This document shows positions 43,187-53,128 of a stretch of DNA of 64,000 nt, piece by piece. The stretch is from the NCBI RefSeq assembly GCF_902459535.1, contig NZ_LR699553.1, forward strand, positions 4,415,998 to 4,479,997. Direction: 5' to 3'. Under the pieces are notes generated by a model. That model was not told the DNA's origin, made no database searches, and worked only from the letters and a program-made list of their open reading frames with translations. Each line of letters begins with the position of its first letter. Position 1 is the stretch's first letter. Both the position numbers and the translations under genes were made by a program. This DNA is from Paraburkholderia dioscoreae (GTDB lineage Bacteria; Pseudomonadota; Gammaproteobacteria; Burkholderiales; Burkholderiaceae).

Positions 43187-45928
43187 ATGACGGATTTATC
43201 CAGCGGTAGCAAGCAATTGCAGTTTTTGAACACCCATCGTGTCGACACGACGGAGCAGGCGGATGCCGACCCGCAGGAAACCGCCGAGTGGCTGGAAGCG
43301 CTCGATGCCGTCGTCGCGCATGTCGGCCGAGATCGCGCGCAGTTTCTGTTCGACAAACTCGCGGGCCATGCGCTCTCGCTCGGCGTGGAATCGGCGCGCA
43401 CCAGCGTGACGCCGTATCAGAACACCATCCCGTTCGAGCAGCAGCCGCGCTATCCCGGCAATCTCGAACTCGAAGAACGGCTCGCCGCCGCGCTGCGCTG
43501 GAATGCGCTCGCAATGGTGGTGCGCGCGAACAAGGCTTACGGCGAACTCGGCGGCCATATTGCGAGTTACGCGTCCGCGGCGGATCTGTTCGAGGTCGGT
43601 TTCAACCATTTCTTCCGCGCCACGGCGCCGGGCGGCGAGGAGGGCACGGGCGACCTCGTCTACTTCCAGCCACATTCGTCGCCGGGTGTCTACGCGCGGG
43701 CTTATCTCGAAGGATTTCTCTCCGAAGAAAACCTGCAGTACTACCGGCGCGAGATCGGCGGACCGGGCTTGTGCTCGTATCCGCATCCGTGGCTGATGCC
43801 GGATTTCTGGCAATTCCCCACCGGCTCGATGGGCATCGGGCCGATCAATGCGATTTATCAAGCGCGCTTCATGCGGTATCTCGCCAATCGCGGCCTCGTG
43901 CAAACGGAAGGCCGCAAGGTGTGGGGCTTTTTCGGCGACGGCGAAATGGACGAGCCGGAATCGACTGGCGCGCTTTCACTGGCCGCGCGTGAAGGGCTCG
44001 ACAACCTGGTGTTCGTGATCAACTGCAACTTGCAGCGCCTCGACGGTCCGGTGCGCAGCAACGGCCGGATCATCGACGAACTGGAAGCGCACTTTATCGG
44101 CGCCGGCTGGAATGTGATCAAGGTGATCTGGGGTTCGGACTGGGACGCGCTGTTCTCGCGCGACCGCACCGGCGCTTTGCTGCGCGCGTTCGCGCATACC
44201 GTCGACGGCCAGTTCCAGACCTTCTCCGCGAACGACGGCGCGTACAACCGTGAACGCTTCTTCGGCCAGAACCCGGAGCTTGCCGCGCTCGCCGCGCAAC
44301 TGAGCGACGACGACATCGACCGTTTGCGCCGTGGCGGCCACGACGTGCGCAAACTGCACGCGGCGTACGCGAAAGCGCTCGCGCACCACGGCCAGCCGAC
44401 GGTGATTCTCGCGAAGACGATGAAGGGCTTCGGCATGGGCACCTCGGGCCAGGGCCGCATGACCACGCATCAGCAGAAGAAACTCGACTTCGACGACCTC
44501 AAGGCGTTTCGCGATCGCTTCCGCCTGCCGCTGACGGACGAGGACGTCGAACAGGTGAAGTTTTACAAACCAGCGGAAGACAGCCCGGAAATGCAATACC
44601 TGCATGCGCGCCGGGCAGCTCTCGGAGGCTATCTGCCCAGAAGGCGGCGAGTTGCATCGAAGGGGCTGATCGTCCCGCCGGTGTCCTCCTGGGGGCAATT
44701 CGCGCTGGAATCGAACGGCCGCGACATGTCCACGACGATGGCGCTGGTCCGCATGCTGACCGCGCTGCTCAAGGATCAGGAAGTCGGCCCGCGCGTGGTG
44801 CCGATCGTCGCCGACGAAGCACGCACCTTCGGCATGGCGAACATGTTCCGCCAGGTCGGCATCTATTCGCCGCTCGGCCAACTGTACGAGCCGGAAGACC
44901 TCGGCTCGATGCTGTACTACCGCGAGGACACGAAAGGCCAGATCCTCGAAGAGGGCATTTCGGAAGCAGGTGCGGTGTCGTCGTGGATCGCGGCGGCGAC
45001 GTCGTACAGCGTGCACGATCTGCCGATGCTGCCGTTCTACATCTACTACTCGATGTTCGGTTTCCAGCGCATCGGCGATCTGATCTGGGCGGCGGCGGAT
45101 CAGCGTGCGCGCGGTTTCCTGATCGGCGCGACTTCGGGCAAGACCACGCTCGGCGGCGAGGGCCTGCAGCATCAGGACGGCACGAGCCACCTGGCGGCAT
45201 CGACGATTCCGAATTGCCGCGCGTACGACCCGGCGTTCGCGTACGAGGTTGCCGCGATCGTCGACGAGGGCATGCATGAGATGGTCGAAGTGCAGCGCGA
45301 CGTGTTCTATTACGTCACGGTGATGAACGAGAACTACGCGCAGCCTTCGGTGCCGGGCGGCAACCTGGAGGCGCTGCGCGAAGGGATTCTCAAGGGCATC
45401 TATCCGCTCGCCGCGCAAATGCAGGAGAGCACGCAAGCCAGGGTGCAATTGCTCGGCGCGGGCGCGATTCTCGGTGAAGTAATCGCGGCCCGGCAGATGT
45501 TGAAGGACGATTGGCAGATCGACGCCGCCGTGTGGAGCGTGACCAGTTTCACCGAGTTGCAGCGTGACGGAATGGCGGCGGAACGGCTCGCGCGCCTCGG
45601 CGAGGAAACCGGCACGCCGTATGTCACGCAAGCGCTCGAAGCATCGCAAGGTCCGATCATCGCCGCCACGGACTATGTTCGCGCCGTGCCTGAACTGATA
45701 CGTGCCTACGTGCCGCGCCGCTATGTGACGCTCGGCACCGACGGCTTCGGCCGCAGCGACACGCGCCAGGCGCTGCGCGAGTTCTTCGAAGTGGACCGCA
45801 AGGCGATCGTGATCGCCGCCCTGAAAGCACTGGAGGACGAGGGCACGATCGAGGCAGCCGTGCTTGCCGACGCGCGCCGCAAGTATTTCGGCGACGCAGC
45901 AGTCGGCGCCGCTTCCTGGCAATGTTAG
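43187..45928 (+). CDS. Homodimeric 2-oxo acid dehydrogenase E1 (AceE/MdeB family)
   Basis: A 913-residue thiamin-diphosphate enzyme of the AceE family. It contains NTIPFEQQPRYPGNLELEER, PHPWLMPDFWQFPTGSMGIG, the ThDP motif GDGEMDEPESTGALSLAARE ending at the NCNLQRLDGP loop, and TMKGFGMGTSGQGRMTTHQQ. E2 and E3 genes are not adjacent, unlike a pyruvate dehydrogenase operon. Together with the divergent Lrp-type gene this resembles mdeB, the 2-oxobutyrate dehydrogenase E1 of methionine catabolism, although the methionine gamma-lyase gene mdeA is absent. GGGAG lies before the ATG at 43187. Confidence 0.9.
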   Translation: MTDLSSGSKQLQFLNTHRVDTTEQADADPQETAEWLEALDAVVAHVGRDRAQFLFDKLAGHALSLGVESARTSVTPYQNTIPFEQQPRYPGNLELEERLAAALRWNALAMVVRANKAYGELGGHIASYASAADLFEVGFNHFFRATAPGGEEGTGDLVYFQPHSSPGVYARAYLEGFLSEENLQYYRREIGGPGLCSYPHPWLMPDFWQFPTGSMGIGPINAIYQARFMRYLANRGLVQTEGRKVWGFFGDGEMDEPESTGALSLAAREGLDNLVFVINCNLQRLDGPVRSNGRIIDELEAHFIGAGWNVIKVIWGSDWDALFSRDRTGALLRAFAHTVDGQFQTFSANDGAYNRERFFGQNPELAALAAQLSDDDIDRLRRGGHDVRKLHAAYAKALAHHGQPTVILAKTMKGFGMGTSGQGRMTTHQQKKLDFDDLKAFRDRFRLPLTDEDVEQVKFYKPAEDSPEMQYLHARRAALGGYLPRRRRVASKGLIVPPVSSWGQFALESNGRDMSTTMALVRMLTALLKDQEVGPRVVPIVADEARTFGMANMFRQVGIYSPLGQLYEPEDLGSMLYYREDTKGQILEEGISEAGAVSSWIAAATSYSVHDLPMLPFYIYYSMFGFQRIGDLIWAAADQRARGFLIGATSGKTTLGGEGLQHQDGTSHLAASTIPNCRAYDPAFAYEVAAIVDEGMHEMVEVQRDVFYYVTVMNENYAQPSVPGGNLEALREGILKGIYPLAAQMQESTQARVQLLGAGAILGEVIAARQMLKDDWQIDAAVWSVTSFTELQRDGMAAERLARLGEETGTPYVTQALEASQGPIIAATDYVRAVPELIRAYVPRRYVTLGTDGFGRSDTRQALREFFEVDRKAIVIAALKALEDEGTIEAAVLADARRKYFGDAAVGAASWQC

Positions 45929-45946
45929 GAAGCGGCTGCTGATTGG

Positions 45947-47059
45947 TCAGTCGCTCACCGCGACCTGGTTCTTGCCGTCCCGTTTGGCGCGATACAGGCC
46001 GACGTCGGCGGCTTCGATCAGCTTCGTCACCGGCTCGGCGGCGGATGGCACGAGCGTCGCCGCGCCGATGCTGATCGTCACGACGCCGCTCGCTGAACCC
46101 GCATGCGGAATGGCCAGATCCTCGATCGCCATGCGGATCTTTTCCGCCAGCAGACGCAAGCCGCCCGCCGACGTGCCCGGCACCACCACCGCGAATTCTT
46201 CTCCACCGAAGCGCGCCGCGAGATCCGGCGAGCGTCCGAGGCACGATTCGACGGTTTGCGCGACCCGTTTGAGCACTTCGTCGCCGGCAACGTGCCCGTA
46301 GGTGTCGTTGTAAGCCTTGAAGTTATCCACATCGATCATCAGGAAGCCGAGGCCGGCCTTGTCGCGTGTGCCGCGCCGCCATTCGGCCGCCAGATATTGA
46401 TCGAGGTAGCGCCGGTTCGACAGGCCCGTCAGACCGTCCGAATGCGTGAGTCGCTGCAATTCCAGATTCGTCGCGAGCAATTGCTGTTGCGACTGACGCA
46501 GCGCGCGGTAGGCTTCGTCGCGCTGAAGCAGATTCAGATACGAGCGCGAGTGATAGCGGATGCGCGCAATCAACTCGATGCGGTCCGGCAGTTTTACCAG
46601 ATAGTCGTTGGCGCCTGCGGCGAAGGCCGCGCTTTTTACGAGCGGCTCTTCCTTGGTCGACAGCACGATGATCGGAATGTCGCGCGTCTTTGGATTTTGC
46701 CGGTATTGGCGCACGAGGGTGAGACCGTCCGTGCCCGGCATCACCAGATCCTGAAGGATCACCGTCGCGCGTGTTTCCGCGGCGCAGCGCAGCGCGTCTT
46801 CAGGCGACGCGCAGTAGTGGAAGTCGACACTCTCTTCGTCCGCCAGCGCCTGGCGGACCGCCTCGGCGATGATCGCCTGGTCGTCGACCAGCAACACCAT
46901 GATCGGACACTCGGCCGCGGGCGGATTGCCGAGGATGCGCGCCAGTGCGTCATCGATAGCGAGATTGGCCGCGTCCACCGCGTCCGGCGCCCGCGCGTTC
47001 GCGTCGCCTTCTGCGAGATTCTGCGCGTCGGCGTTCTGATGCGGTTCAGAAGTGTCCAT
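45947..47059 (-). CDS. wspR: Response regulator diguanylate cyclase WspR
   Basis: About 370 residues: a receiver domain (residues about 45-165; VLLVDDQAIIAEAV, phospho-acceptor Asp in VILQDLVMPG) joined by a coiled coil (RALRQSQQQLLATNLELQRL) to a GGDEF domain with active site RFGGEEFAVV. An RSPD inhibitory site lies five residues before it, so product feedback is expected. It makes c-di-GMP when phosphorylated by WspE, according to the Pseudomonas model. The ATG at 47059 was chosen; a TTG nine bases earlier is possible. It is the last gene of the wsp operon, convergent with the E1 gene. Confidence 0.94.
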   Translation of the reverse strand: MDTSEPHQNADAQNLAEGDANARAPDAVDAANLAIDDALARILGNPPAAECPIMVLLVDDQAIIAEAVRQALADEESVDFHYCASPEDALRCAAETRATVILQDLVMPGTDGLTLVRQYRQNPKTRDIPIIVLSTKEEPLVKSAAFAAGANDYLVKLPDRIELIARIRYHSRSYLNLLQRDEAYRALRQSQQQLLATNLELQRLTHSDGLTGLSNRRYLDQYLAAEWRRGTRDKAGLGFLMIDVDNFKAYNDTYGHVAGDEVLKRVAQTVESCLGRSPDLAARFGGEEFAVVVPGTSAGGLRLLAEKIRMAIEDLAIPHAGSASGVVTISIGAATLVPSAAEPVTKLIEAADVGLYRAKRDGKNQVAVSD

Positions 47060-47119
47060 GTCGTTCAACCAGAAAGAATGTCAGGGAATCGAAGCGGGTC
47101 ATAAGTGGCGAATGGGCGG

Positions 47120-48136
47120 CTAGCACGCGTTGATCGCGTTCGCGAGCGCGGCGGCAATGCGCGGCAACGGCAGGATCGCGGCGGCAGCGTCTAGCGCCGC
47201 CGCCGCTTTCGGCATGCCGTACACAGCGCTGGTCGCCTCGTCCTGCGCGATCGTGTGATAGCCCTTGGTGCGCATCGCCTTGAGTCCGATCGCGCCGTCG
47301 CGGCCCATGCCGGTCAGCAGCACGCCGACGGCGCGCGCCGGCCAGCGGGCCACCACGCTCTGAAAAAATACGTCGACGGAAGGGCGGTAAGGCGTCTCTT
47401 CCGGCACGCGCGTGTAGCCGAGCACGTTAGGCAGTTTCAGATGCAGATGATCGTCGGTGGCGGCGAGCAGCACGATACCCGCCTGCGGCCGGTCGCCTTC
47501 GTTGGCGATCCGCACCGGCAGCGCCGATTGCTGGTTCAGCCAGTCCGCCATGCCGGCGGCGAATGCCGCATCGACGTGCTGCACGATGACGACGGCCGCC
47601 GCAAAATCCCTGGGCAGGCCGGCAAGCAGGGTGGCGAGCGCCGCCGGTCCGCCCGCCGATGCGCCGATCGCCACCAGCGGCGTGGCGCGGTTCGTCGCGC
47701 ACGCGGGCGTTGCCGCGGCCGCCGCGCCGGGCGCGTTGCGCTCCTTGACGAGTGCCGCGATGCGGTCGATTTTGGCGATCAGCGTGGCGATGCTCCTGTG
47801 CGCGTCCGGACCGCTCAGCGACGGCGTATCGACGGCGTCGAGCGCGCCCGCGCCCATTGCTTCATAGACGCGCCATGCGTTCGCGCCCACGTCGACGGTG
47901 ACGATCAGGATCGCGCAGGGCGCGCGAGCCATGATTCTCCGCGTGGCCTCGATGCCGTCGACGTTCGGCATCACCAGATCCATCAGCACGATGTCGGGCC
48001 GCTGCGCGGTGCAGAAATCGACCGCCTGCTGGCCGTCCTGCGCGATCCACAGCACCTCGTAGTCGTGGCGCGCCGCGAGCGCGCGACGCAGCGCTTCGAC
48101 GGCGAGCGGCATGTCGTTGACGATTCCGATTTTCAT
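47120..48136 (-). CDS. wspF: CheB-type methylesterase WspF
   Basis: A 338-residue receptor methylesterase. The receiver domain starts MKIGIVNDMPLAVEALRR with the Asp in DIVLMDLVMPNVDG, and the CheB catalytic domain has Ser in VAIGASAGGPAAL, His in VIVQHVDAAF and Asp in LLTGMGRDGAIG. It demethylates WspA and resets the pathway; loss of wspF in Pseudomonas locks c-di-GMP high and gives wrinkly colonies. The ATG at 48136 lies 17 bases after the wspE stop. Confidence 0.95.
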   Translation of the reverse strand: MKIGIVNDMPLAVEALRRALAARHDYEVLWIAQDGQQAVDFCTAQRPDIVLMDLVMPNVDGIEATRRIMARAPCAILIVTVDVGANAWRVYEAMGAGALDAVDTPSLSGPDAHRSIATLIAKIDRIAALVKERNAPGAAAAATPACATNRATPLVAIGASAGGPAALATLLAGLPRDFAAAVVIVQHVDAAFAAGMADWLNQQSALPVRIANEGDRPQAGIVLLAATDDHLHLKLPNVLGYTRVPEETPYRPSVDVFFQSVVARWPARAVGVLLTGMGRDGAIGLKAMRTKGYHTIAQDEATSAVYGMPKAAAALDAAAAILPLPRIAAALANAINAC

Positions 48137-48153
48137 CCGTGTCACCCGTGGGT

Positions 48154-50544
48154 TTAACCGTAAGCTTCGCCGATCAGATCACGTACCGCATCGAGCAGCG
48201 CTTCGTCATGAAAACTGCCTTTCGCCAGATAATAGTCCGCGCCCGCATTCAGCCCGGCGCGGCGATCCTCTTCACGATCCTTGTACGAGACGATCATCAC
48301 CGGCAGTGACTGCAACTGCGGATCGCGCTTGATCAGCGTGACCAGTTCGATGCCGTCCATACGCGGCATGTCGATGTCGGTGATGACGAGGTCGAAGCGC
48401 TCGCCTCGTACTGCATTCCAGCCGTCCATGCCGTCCACGGCGATCGTCACGTCGTAACCGCGCGTGGCGAGCAGCTTGCGTTCGAGCTCGCGCACGGTGA
48501 GCGAATCGTCGACCACCAGCACGCGGCGCGCGGCGCGCTGAGCCGCATGCGCGACGCCGTTGTGCATGCGCCTGAGATCGCCGCCCGCCACGAGCCGTTC
48601 GACGGAACGCAGCCAGTCGTCGACATCGGCGATCAGCACCGGGTCGCCGTTCTCCATCAACGCGCCGGCGGTAATGTTCCTGATCTTGCCGAGGCGCGGA
48701 TCGAGCGGCTGCACCACCAGCATCCGCTCGCCGAGAAAGCGGTCGACCACTACGCCGTAGGTTTGCGCGCCGTCGCCGACCACGATCATGCTGACCGTGT
48801 CGCCTCCGTCCGCGGGCGGCGCGGTGTCGAGAATCTGATGCGCGGTGACGACGCCGATGCGCCGGCCGGAAAACGCGATGTGCTGATGTCCTTCGAGCAA
48901 TTCGATCTCCGCGCGGCTCACGTGCAGCGTGCGGTTCACATGCGCGAGCGGCACCGCGTACGGCTCGCCCGCGACTTCGATCAGCAGGCTGCGGATCACC
49001 GAGAGCGTCAACGGCAACTGCAACTGCACGCGCGTGCCGAGACCTGGCTCATGCGCGATGCGCACCGTACCGCGTACGCGCTTGACGACGTCGTGCACCG
49101 CGTCGAGTCCGACCCCGCGGCCCGAGACTTCGGTCACCTGATCGCGTAGCGAGAAGCCCGGCAGGAACAGGAATTCGAGCAGTTCCGCTTCGGATAGACG
49201 CGCGACCGTTTCCTCGCTCGCGAGCTTCTTGCGCACGATCGACGCGCGCAAGGCGTCGAGATCGATGCCCGCGCCGTCGTCGGACACGGTGATCAGCAGC
49301 GCGCCGGCTGTGTGGCGCGCGTCGAGTGTGAGCGTTCCTTCTTCCGGCTTGCCGCGTGCGAGTCGCACGGCGGGTGCTTCGATGCCGTGATCGAGCGCGT
49401 TGCGCAGCATGTGGCCGAGCGGCGCTTCGAGCAGATCGAGAATGTCGCGGTCCACCTGGGTTGATTCGCCGACCAGTTGCCAGCGCACCTTCTTGCCGAG
49501 CGAACGCGCGACGTCGCGCACCATTCGCGCGAGTCCGGCGGTGCCGTCGCCGAACGGACGCATGCGGCATTGCAGGGCGGCGTCGTAGAGCTGCTGCGAC
49601 AGATGCGTGGAGCGGCGGTCGAAACTCTCCAGATCGGCGAGACGCTCGGCCAGCAGATGCTGCGATTCGGCGGTGAGGCGGCGCACTTCTTCGAGCGCGG
49701 CCTGGGCGCGCGGATCGAGCTTCAGATCGGCAAGCGTTTCGTGTAGCTGATCCAGCGCGCGGGTGCTGTCGCGGTGCACGCGTTTGACGCGCAGCATCGA
49801 TTGCGCGAAGGGTTTCAGCCAGCGCGATTCGACCAGCGATTCGCCGGACAACGACAGCAGGCGGTCGAGATTGTCGGCGCGCACACGCAGCATGCGGCCG
49901 GATTCGGCCGCTATGCTGCTCGCGCTACTCGTGATGTTCGACGCGGACGCGCGGGAGGCGGTGTTGTCAGGCGCGTGTTGCGGCGTGGCCTCGGCGCGCA
50001 GTGCATCGGCCAGCAGGTTGAATGCGGCGTCGGGATCCGGGCTTGCGCTGACGGAAGGCGCTGGCGCGGGTGGCTCGGCGGCCCTGCCGGCCACAGGTTC
50101 AGATACCTCCGCGGCCGGCGGCGCCACATCCTGCCGCACGACCGCTCCATGCGGCAACACGGCAGCCATACGCGCCTGCAACGACGCCACGCACGCACCG
50201 ACCGCTGCGCGCGCCGAGTCGTCTTCATCATTGCCGATGCGCGCGACGATATCCACCCCGCGCAGCAACTCGTCGACCCAGGCCGGGTCGAGCAACGCAC
50301 GCCCTTCCTGCGCGGCAACGAAGCAGTCTTCCATAGCATGCGCGAGTTCGACGCCGACCTGCACGCCGACAATGCGCGCCGCACCCTTCAACGAATGCGC
50401 GGCGCGCATGCACGCTTCGAGCGCCGCGGCATCGCGCGGCGCGCGGTCGAGGGCGAGCAGTCCGTCGTTGAGCACGCGTGCCTGCGTCCGCGCTTCTTCG
50501 CGGAACAGATCGATCAGCGACGGGCGGCGTGGCTCGTCCGTCAT
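48154..50544 (-). CDS. wspE: CheA-CheY hybrid histidine kinase WspE
   Basis: A 796-residue kinase. The Hpt domain (residues about 10-110) has the phospho-His in AAHSLKGAARIVG, then an Ala/Pro-rich linker, a dimerisation and ATPase region (LGHMLRNALDHGIEAP; DDGAGIDLDAL; SGRGVGLDAVHDVV), a CheW-like domain (LPLTLSVIRSLLIEVAGEPY) and a C-terminal receiver (VLVVDDSLTVRELERKLLAT; Asp in LVITDIDMPRMDG). The ATG at 50544 shares ATGA with the wspD stop. It phosphorylates WspR and WspF. Confidence 0.95.
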   Translation of the reverse strand: MTDEPRRPSLIDLFREEARTQARVLNDGLLALDRAPRDAAALEACMRAAHSLKGAARIVGVQVGVELAHAMEDCFVAAQEGRALLDPAWVDELLRGVDIVARIGNDEDDSARAAVGACVASLQARMAAVLPHGAVVRQDVAPPAAEVSEPVAGRAAEPPAPAPSVSASPDPDAAFNLLADALRAEATPQHAPDNTASRASASNITSSASSIAAESGRMLRVRADNLDRLLSLSGESLVESRWLKPFAQSMLRVKRVHRDSTRALDQLHETLADLKLDPRAQAALEEVRRLTAESQHLLAERLADLESFDRRSTHLSQQLYDAALQCRMRPFGDGTAGLARMVRDVARSLGKKVRWQLVGESTQVDRDILDLLEAPLGHMLRNALDHGIEAPAVRLARGKPEEGTLTLDARHTAGALLITVSDDGAGIDLDALRASIVRKKLASEETVARLSEAELLEFLFLPGFSLRDQVTEVSGRGVGLDAVHDVVKRVRGTVRIAHEPGLGTRVQLQLPLTLSVIRSLLIEVAGEPYAVPLAHVNRTLHVSRAEIELLEGHQHIAFSGRRIGVVTAHQILDTAPPADGGDTVSMIVVGDGAQTYGVVVDRFLGERMLVVQPLDPRLGKIRNITAGALMENGDPVLIADVDDWLRSVERLVAGGDLRRMHNGVAHAAQRAARRVLVVDDSLTVRELERKLLATRGYDVTIAVDGMDGWNAVRGERFDLVITDIDMPRMDGIELVTLIKRDPQLQSLPVMIVSYKDREEDRRAGLNAGADYYLAKGSFHDEALLDAVRDLIGEAYG

Positions 50545-51221
50545 CCGAGACTCCGGTTCAAGGTGTCGAAGAGTGCGTCGGCGTCGAGCAGGCCGACGCT
50601 CATGCCGCGCCACGGAGCGACGGCGCGCGTATGCGCGGCGGCCGCTTGCGAGAGCGTGGCGGGCGGCGGGCAAAAGCTCGCCACGGCAAGCCGGTGCACG
50701 CCGTCGACCTGGTCGACGGGGAACACTGCGTGTTCCTCAGCGCGCGCGACTACCAGCAAGCGCGGCAGATCGTGACGCGCGCGGTCGTCGCGAGAGGCGG
50801 CATCGGTTTCGAAACCGAGCAGGTGCGCGAGCGACAGGCACACCAGCAACTCGCCTTGCACGTTCACCACGCCCAGCGCCGCGCGATGCTGCCGATGCGG
50901 CAACGTATGAACCGGCCGTGTCTGCACGATGCGTTTGAAGATCGGCGTGGGCAGCGCCAGCCATTCGTCGCCGATGCGAAAGACGAGCAACGATTCGCTC
51001 GCGCCCTGCGCGTCATCGCGCGGTTGCGCCGGCACGCGAGCGTCGAGCTGCGAGAGGTCCGCTTCGGGAATCGGCCGGTCCAGCAGTCTGGCCGCGGCTG
51101 TCTCGAACACCGGGCAATTCAGACAGCGCACGTACTCGGCAAGACGCTCGCACGACGAATCGCCGCGCACGCCGATGCGATTCCAGCAGTCGTCGAAGCC
51201 CACGGGGTGTGCATCAGCCAC
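50541..51221 (-). CDS. wspD: CheW-like coupling protein WspD
   Basis: 226 residues with a CheW domain (SESLLVFRIGDEWLALPTPI; HRQHRAALGVVNVQGELLVC) after an N-terminal Cys-containing extension (DDCWNRIGVRGDSSCERLAE and CLNCPVFE). That extension is typical of WspD and absent from WspB. It starts inside the end of wspC (8-base overlap). Confidence 0.92.
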   Translation of the reverse strand: MADAHPVGFDDCWNRIGVRGDSSCERLAEYVRCLNCPVFETAAARLLDRPIPEADLSQLDARVPAQPRDDAQGASESLLVFRIGDEWLALPTPIFKRIVQTRPVHTLPHRQHRAALGVVNVQGELLVCLSLAHLLGFETDAASRDDRARHDLPRLLVVARAEEHAVFPVDQVDGVHRLAVASFCPPPATLSQAAAAHTRAVAPWRGMSVGLLDADALFDTLNRSLG

Positions 51222-52611
51222 GTTGCGCTCCCTGTGCGCGCGACGCGCGTTGCATCAACAGACGTGCGCCGTCGCGATCGCCTTCGAGTTCCAGCAGCGT
51301 CGCGAGATGTGCGAGCGCTTCCGCGTGCTGGGGATCGAGATAAAGCGCCTTGCGATAGTGCCCGCGTGCGAGGTTCGCGTCGCCGTTGGCATCGGCCAGG
51401 ACGCCGAGCAGATAAAACGCGTCGGCGTGCGGGGCGTGGTGTGCCAGATATGCGGTGATTGCCGACTCGGCTTGCGCGAGGCGCCCGGCGTCGGCCAGCG
51501 CGCGTGCGGCCTGCAATGCGTCGCGTGCGGCGTTGATCGGCGCGGGGTTGGGCGGAGGAGACAACGGGCCGTGTGCCGGCGAGACGGGTATCGACGTTCC
51601 GTGCATCGGCGGTGCCATACTGCCGCGCGGAGCGAACTGCGTGACGCTATTGAACGGCGTGCGTGCAACCCGAACGGGCCACGCGAAAGGCACGGGCGCG
51701 AGCGTTGATGAAGGCGTCGTCACGGGCATGGCGGCGGTAGCGAGCGGCATGCTATGCCAGCGGCTCAACTGCGCTTCGTCGGGCGCGCGGCGATGAAATG
51801 CGAAGGCCAAAGGAATTTTCGCGGACTGCATGCCGTAGCGCATCAGCAGCCCGGTTTCCGCTGGGCCGACGAACAGCGTGCCGTTTTCGGCCAGCACGCT
51901 ATTGAGCGCGTGCAAGGCTTTTTGCTGCGCGTCGCGGTCGAAGTAAATCAGCACATTGCGGCAGAACACGAAGTCGTAGATGCCAGGCGCGGACGCGTCG
52001 AACTGCATCAGATTGGCGCGCGAAAAACGCACCGCCTCCACGATGCGCGGCGCGAGACGCCAGCCGTCCTCGGTGCGCGTGAAATGCGCGTCGCGAAACG
52101 CAAACGCATTGCCGCGAAACGAATTGCGTCCGTAGACGGCGCGCTGCGCGATGGCGAGCGAGCGGTCGCTGATATCCATTGCGTCGATGCGCAACTGCGC
52201 GGCCTCGATACCGGCATCGAGCAGCGTCATCGCGATCGTGTACGGTTCTTCGCCGGTCGAGCAAGGCAGGCTCAGGATGCGCAGCGGCAACGCGGTGCCG
52301 CGCCCGGCGAGGCGCTCATGCGCGAGCCGCGCGAGTGCCTTGAACGCGTCGGCGTCGCGATAGAACCAGGTCTCCGGCACGACGACCGTTTCGATCAGCG
52401 CCTGCAGCATGGCCGGCGAACCTTGCGTGGCTTCCCAATAGTCGGTGAGCGTGGCTTCGGCGTGACCGTCCGCGTACCACGCGGCGGCGCGCTGATCGAC
52501 GGCACGCTCGATCGCGCTATGACCGAGCGACGCCGCGTCGAGCCCCATGATCCGATGCAGCAGCTCGGCGAAGCGCCGATAGAGCGGCGCGTTGTCGTGA
52601 TGCGCGTTCAT
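51214..52611 (-). CDS. wspC: CheR-type methyltransferase with TPR tail, WspC
   Basis: 465 residues. The CheR domain (to about residue 275) contains VVVPETWFYRDADAFKAL, the SAM motif LRILSLPCSTGEEPYTIAM, FRDAHFTRTEDGWRLAPR and YDFVFCRNVLIYFD. A Pro/Ala-rich linker leads to C-terminal tetratricopeptide repeats (ADAFYLLGVLADANGDANLA; HYRKALYLDPQHAEALAHL). It methylates WspA. The ATG at 52611 shares ATGA with the wspB stop. The frame extends far upstream across wspB, but that part is a shadow. Confidence 0.94.
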   Translation of the reverse strand: MNAHHDNAPLYRRFAELLHRIMGLDAASLGHSAIERAVDQRAAAWYADGHAEATLTDYWEATQGSPAMLQALIETVVVPETWFYRDADAFKALARLAHERLAGRGTALPLRILSLPCSTGEEPYTIAMTLLDAGIEAAQLRIDAMDISDRSLAIAQRAVYGRNSFRGNAFAFRDAHFTRTEDGWRLAPRIVEAVRFSRANLMQFDASAPGIYDFVFCRNVLIYFDRDAQQKALHALNSVLAENGTLFVGPAETGLLMRYGMQSAKIPLAFAFHRRAPDEAQLSRWHSMPLATAAMPVTTPSSTLAPVPFAWPVRVARTPFNSVTQFAPRGSMAPPMHGTSIPVSPAHGPLSPPPNPAPINAARDALQAARALADAGRLAQAESAITAYLAHHAPHADAFYLLGVLADANGDANLARGHYRKALYLDPQHAEALAHLATLLELEGDRDGARLLMQRASRAQGAQRG

Positions 52612-53072
52612 GCGTGCGCCTCGGGAAACAGGAGCGCCTTGACGTCGTCGGGCAGCAGATGCTCTACGCGGATCCATTGCACGAGGCTGCCCGCTTCGCT
52701 CGCGACGGGGCCGAGATAACGCGCGTGCGGCATATCGAGGCCGGCATCCTGAAACGCCGCCACGTCCAGACGAAGGGTGCGCGTCGCGCCTTCCAGCAGC
52801 AGCGCGAGCAGACGTGTCGTGCCTGCATGCGGATAGCGCACCAGCACCACACGTGTGGACATTAGCTGCGCGGCGGGACGGCCGAGCGCGAGCGCCGGCA
52901 GATCGATCAGCGGCAGCGGCGCGCCTTCGTGGTCGAGCACGCCCGCCACCCACGAGGGCGCGCCGGGGATCGTCTTCGGCGGCGACTGCGGTGTGAGCGG
53001 CATCAGACGCTCCACCTGCGTCGCGTCGATCACGTACCGTTCGCTATCGAGCGTGAAGAGAATGAAGAGCAT
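52608..53072 (-). CDS. wspB: CheW-like coupling protein WspB
   Basis: A 154-residue single CheW domain: MLFILFTLDSERYVIDATQV, then APSWVAGVLDHEGAPLPLID and VRYPHAGTTRLLALLLEGAT. It links WspA to WspE. It starts 56 bases after the wspA stop. Confidence 0.93.
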   Translation of the reverse strand: MLFILFTLDSERYVIDATQVERLMPLTPQSPPKTIPGAPSWVAGVLDHEGAPLPLIDLPALALGRPAAQLMSTRVVLVRYPHAGTTRLLALLLEGATRTLRLDVAAFQDAGLDMPHARYLGPVASEAGSLVQWIRVEHLLPDDVKALLFPEAHA

Positions 53073-53128
53073 CGGCGTAGGCGATGGATGAGCGTGCGGA
53101 TGCCGGCTTCGAGCAGCGCCGCGGCGCG

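Noticed and set aside
43976..45922. A 648-codon open frame antisense to the E1 dehydrogenase
   Set aside because: Low-complexity Arg/His/Ala composition, no domain, fully opposite a conserved enzyme gene.
46323..46331. Perfect DnaA-box match TTATCCACA inside wspR
   Set aside because: Single site within conserved coding sequence, with no neighbouring boxes or trinucleotide repeats; likely chance.
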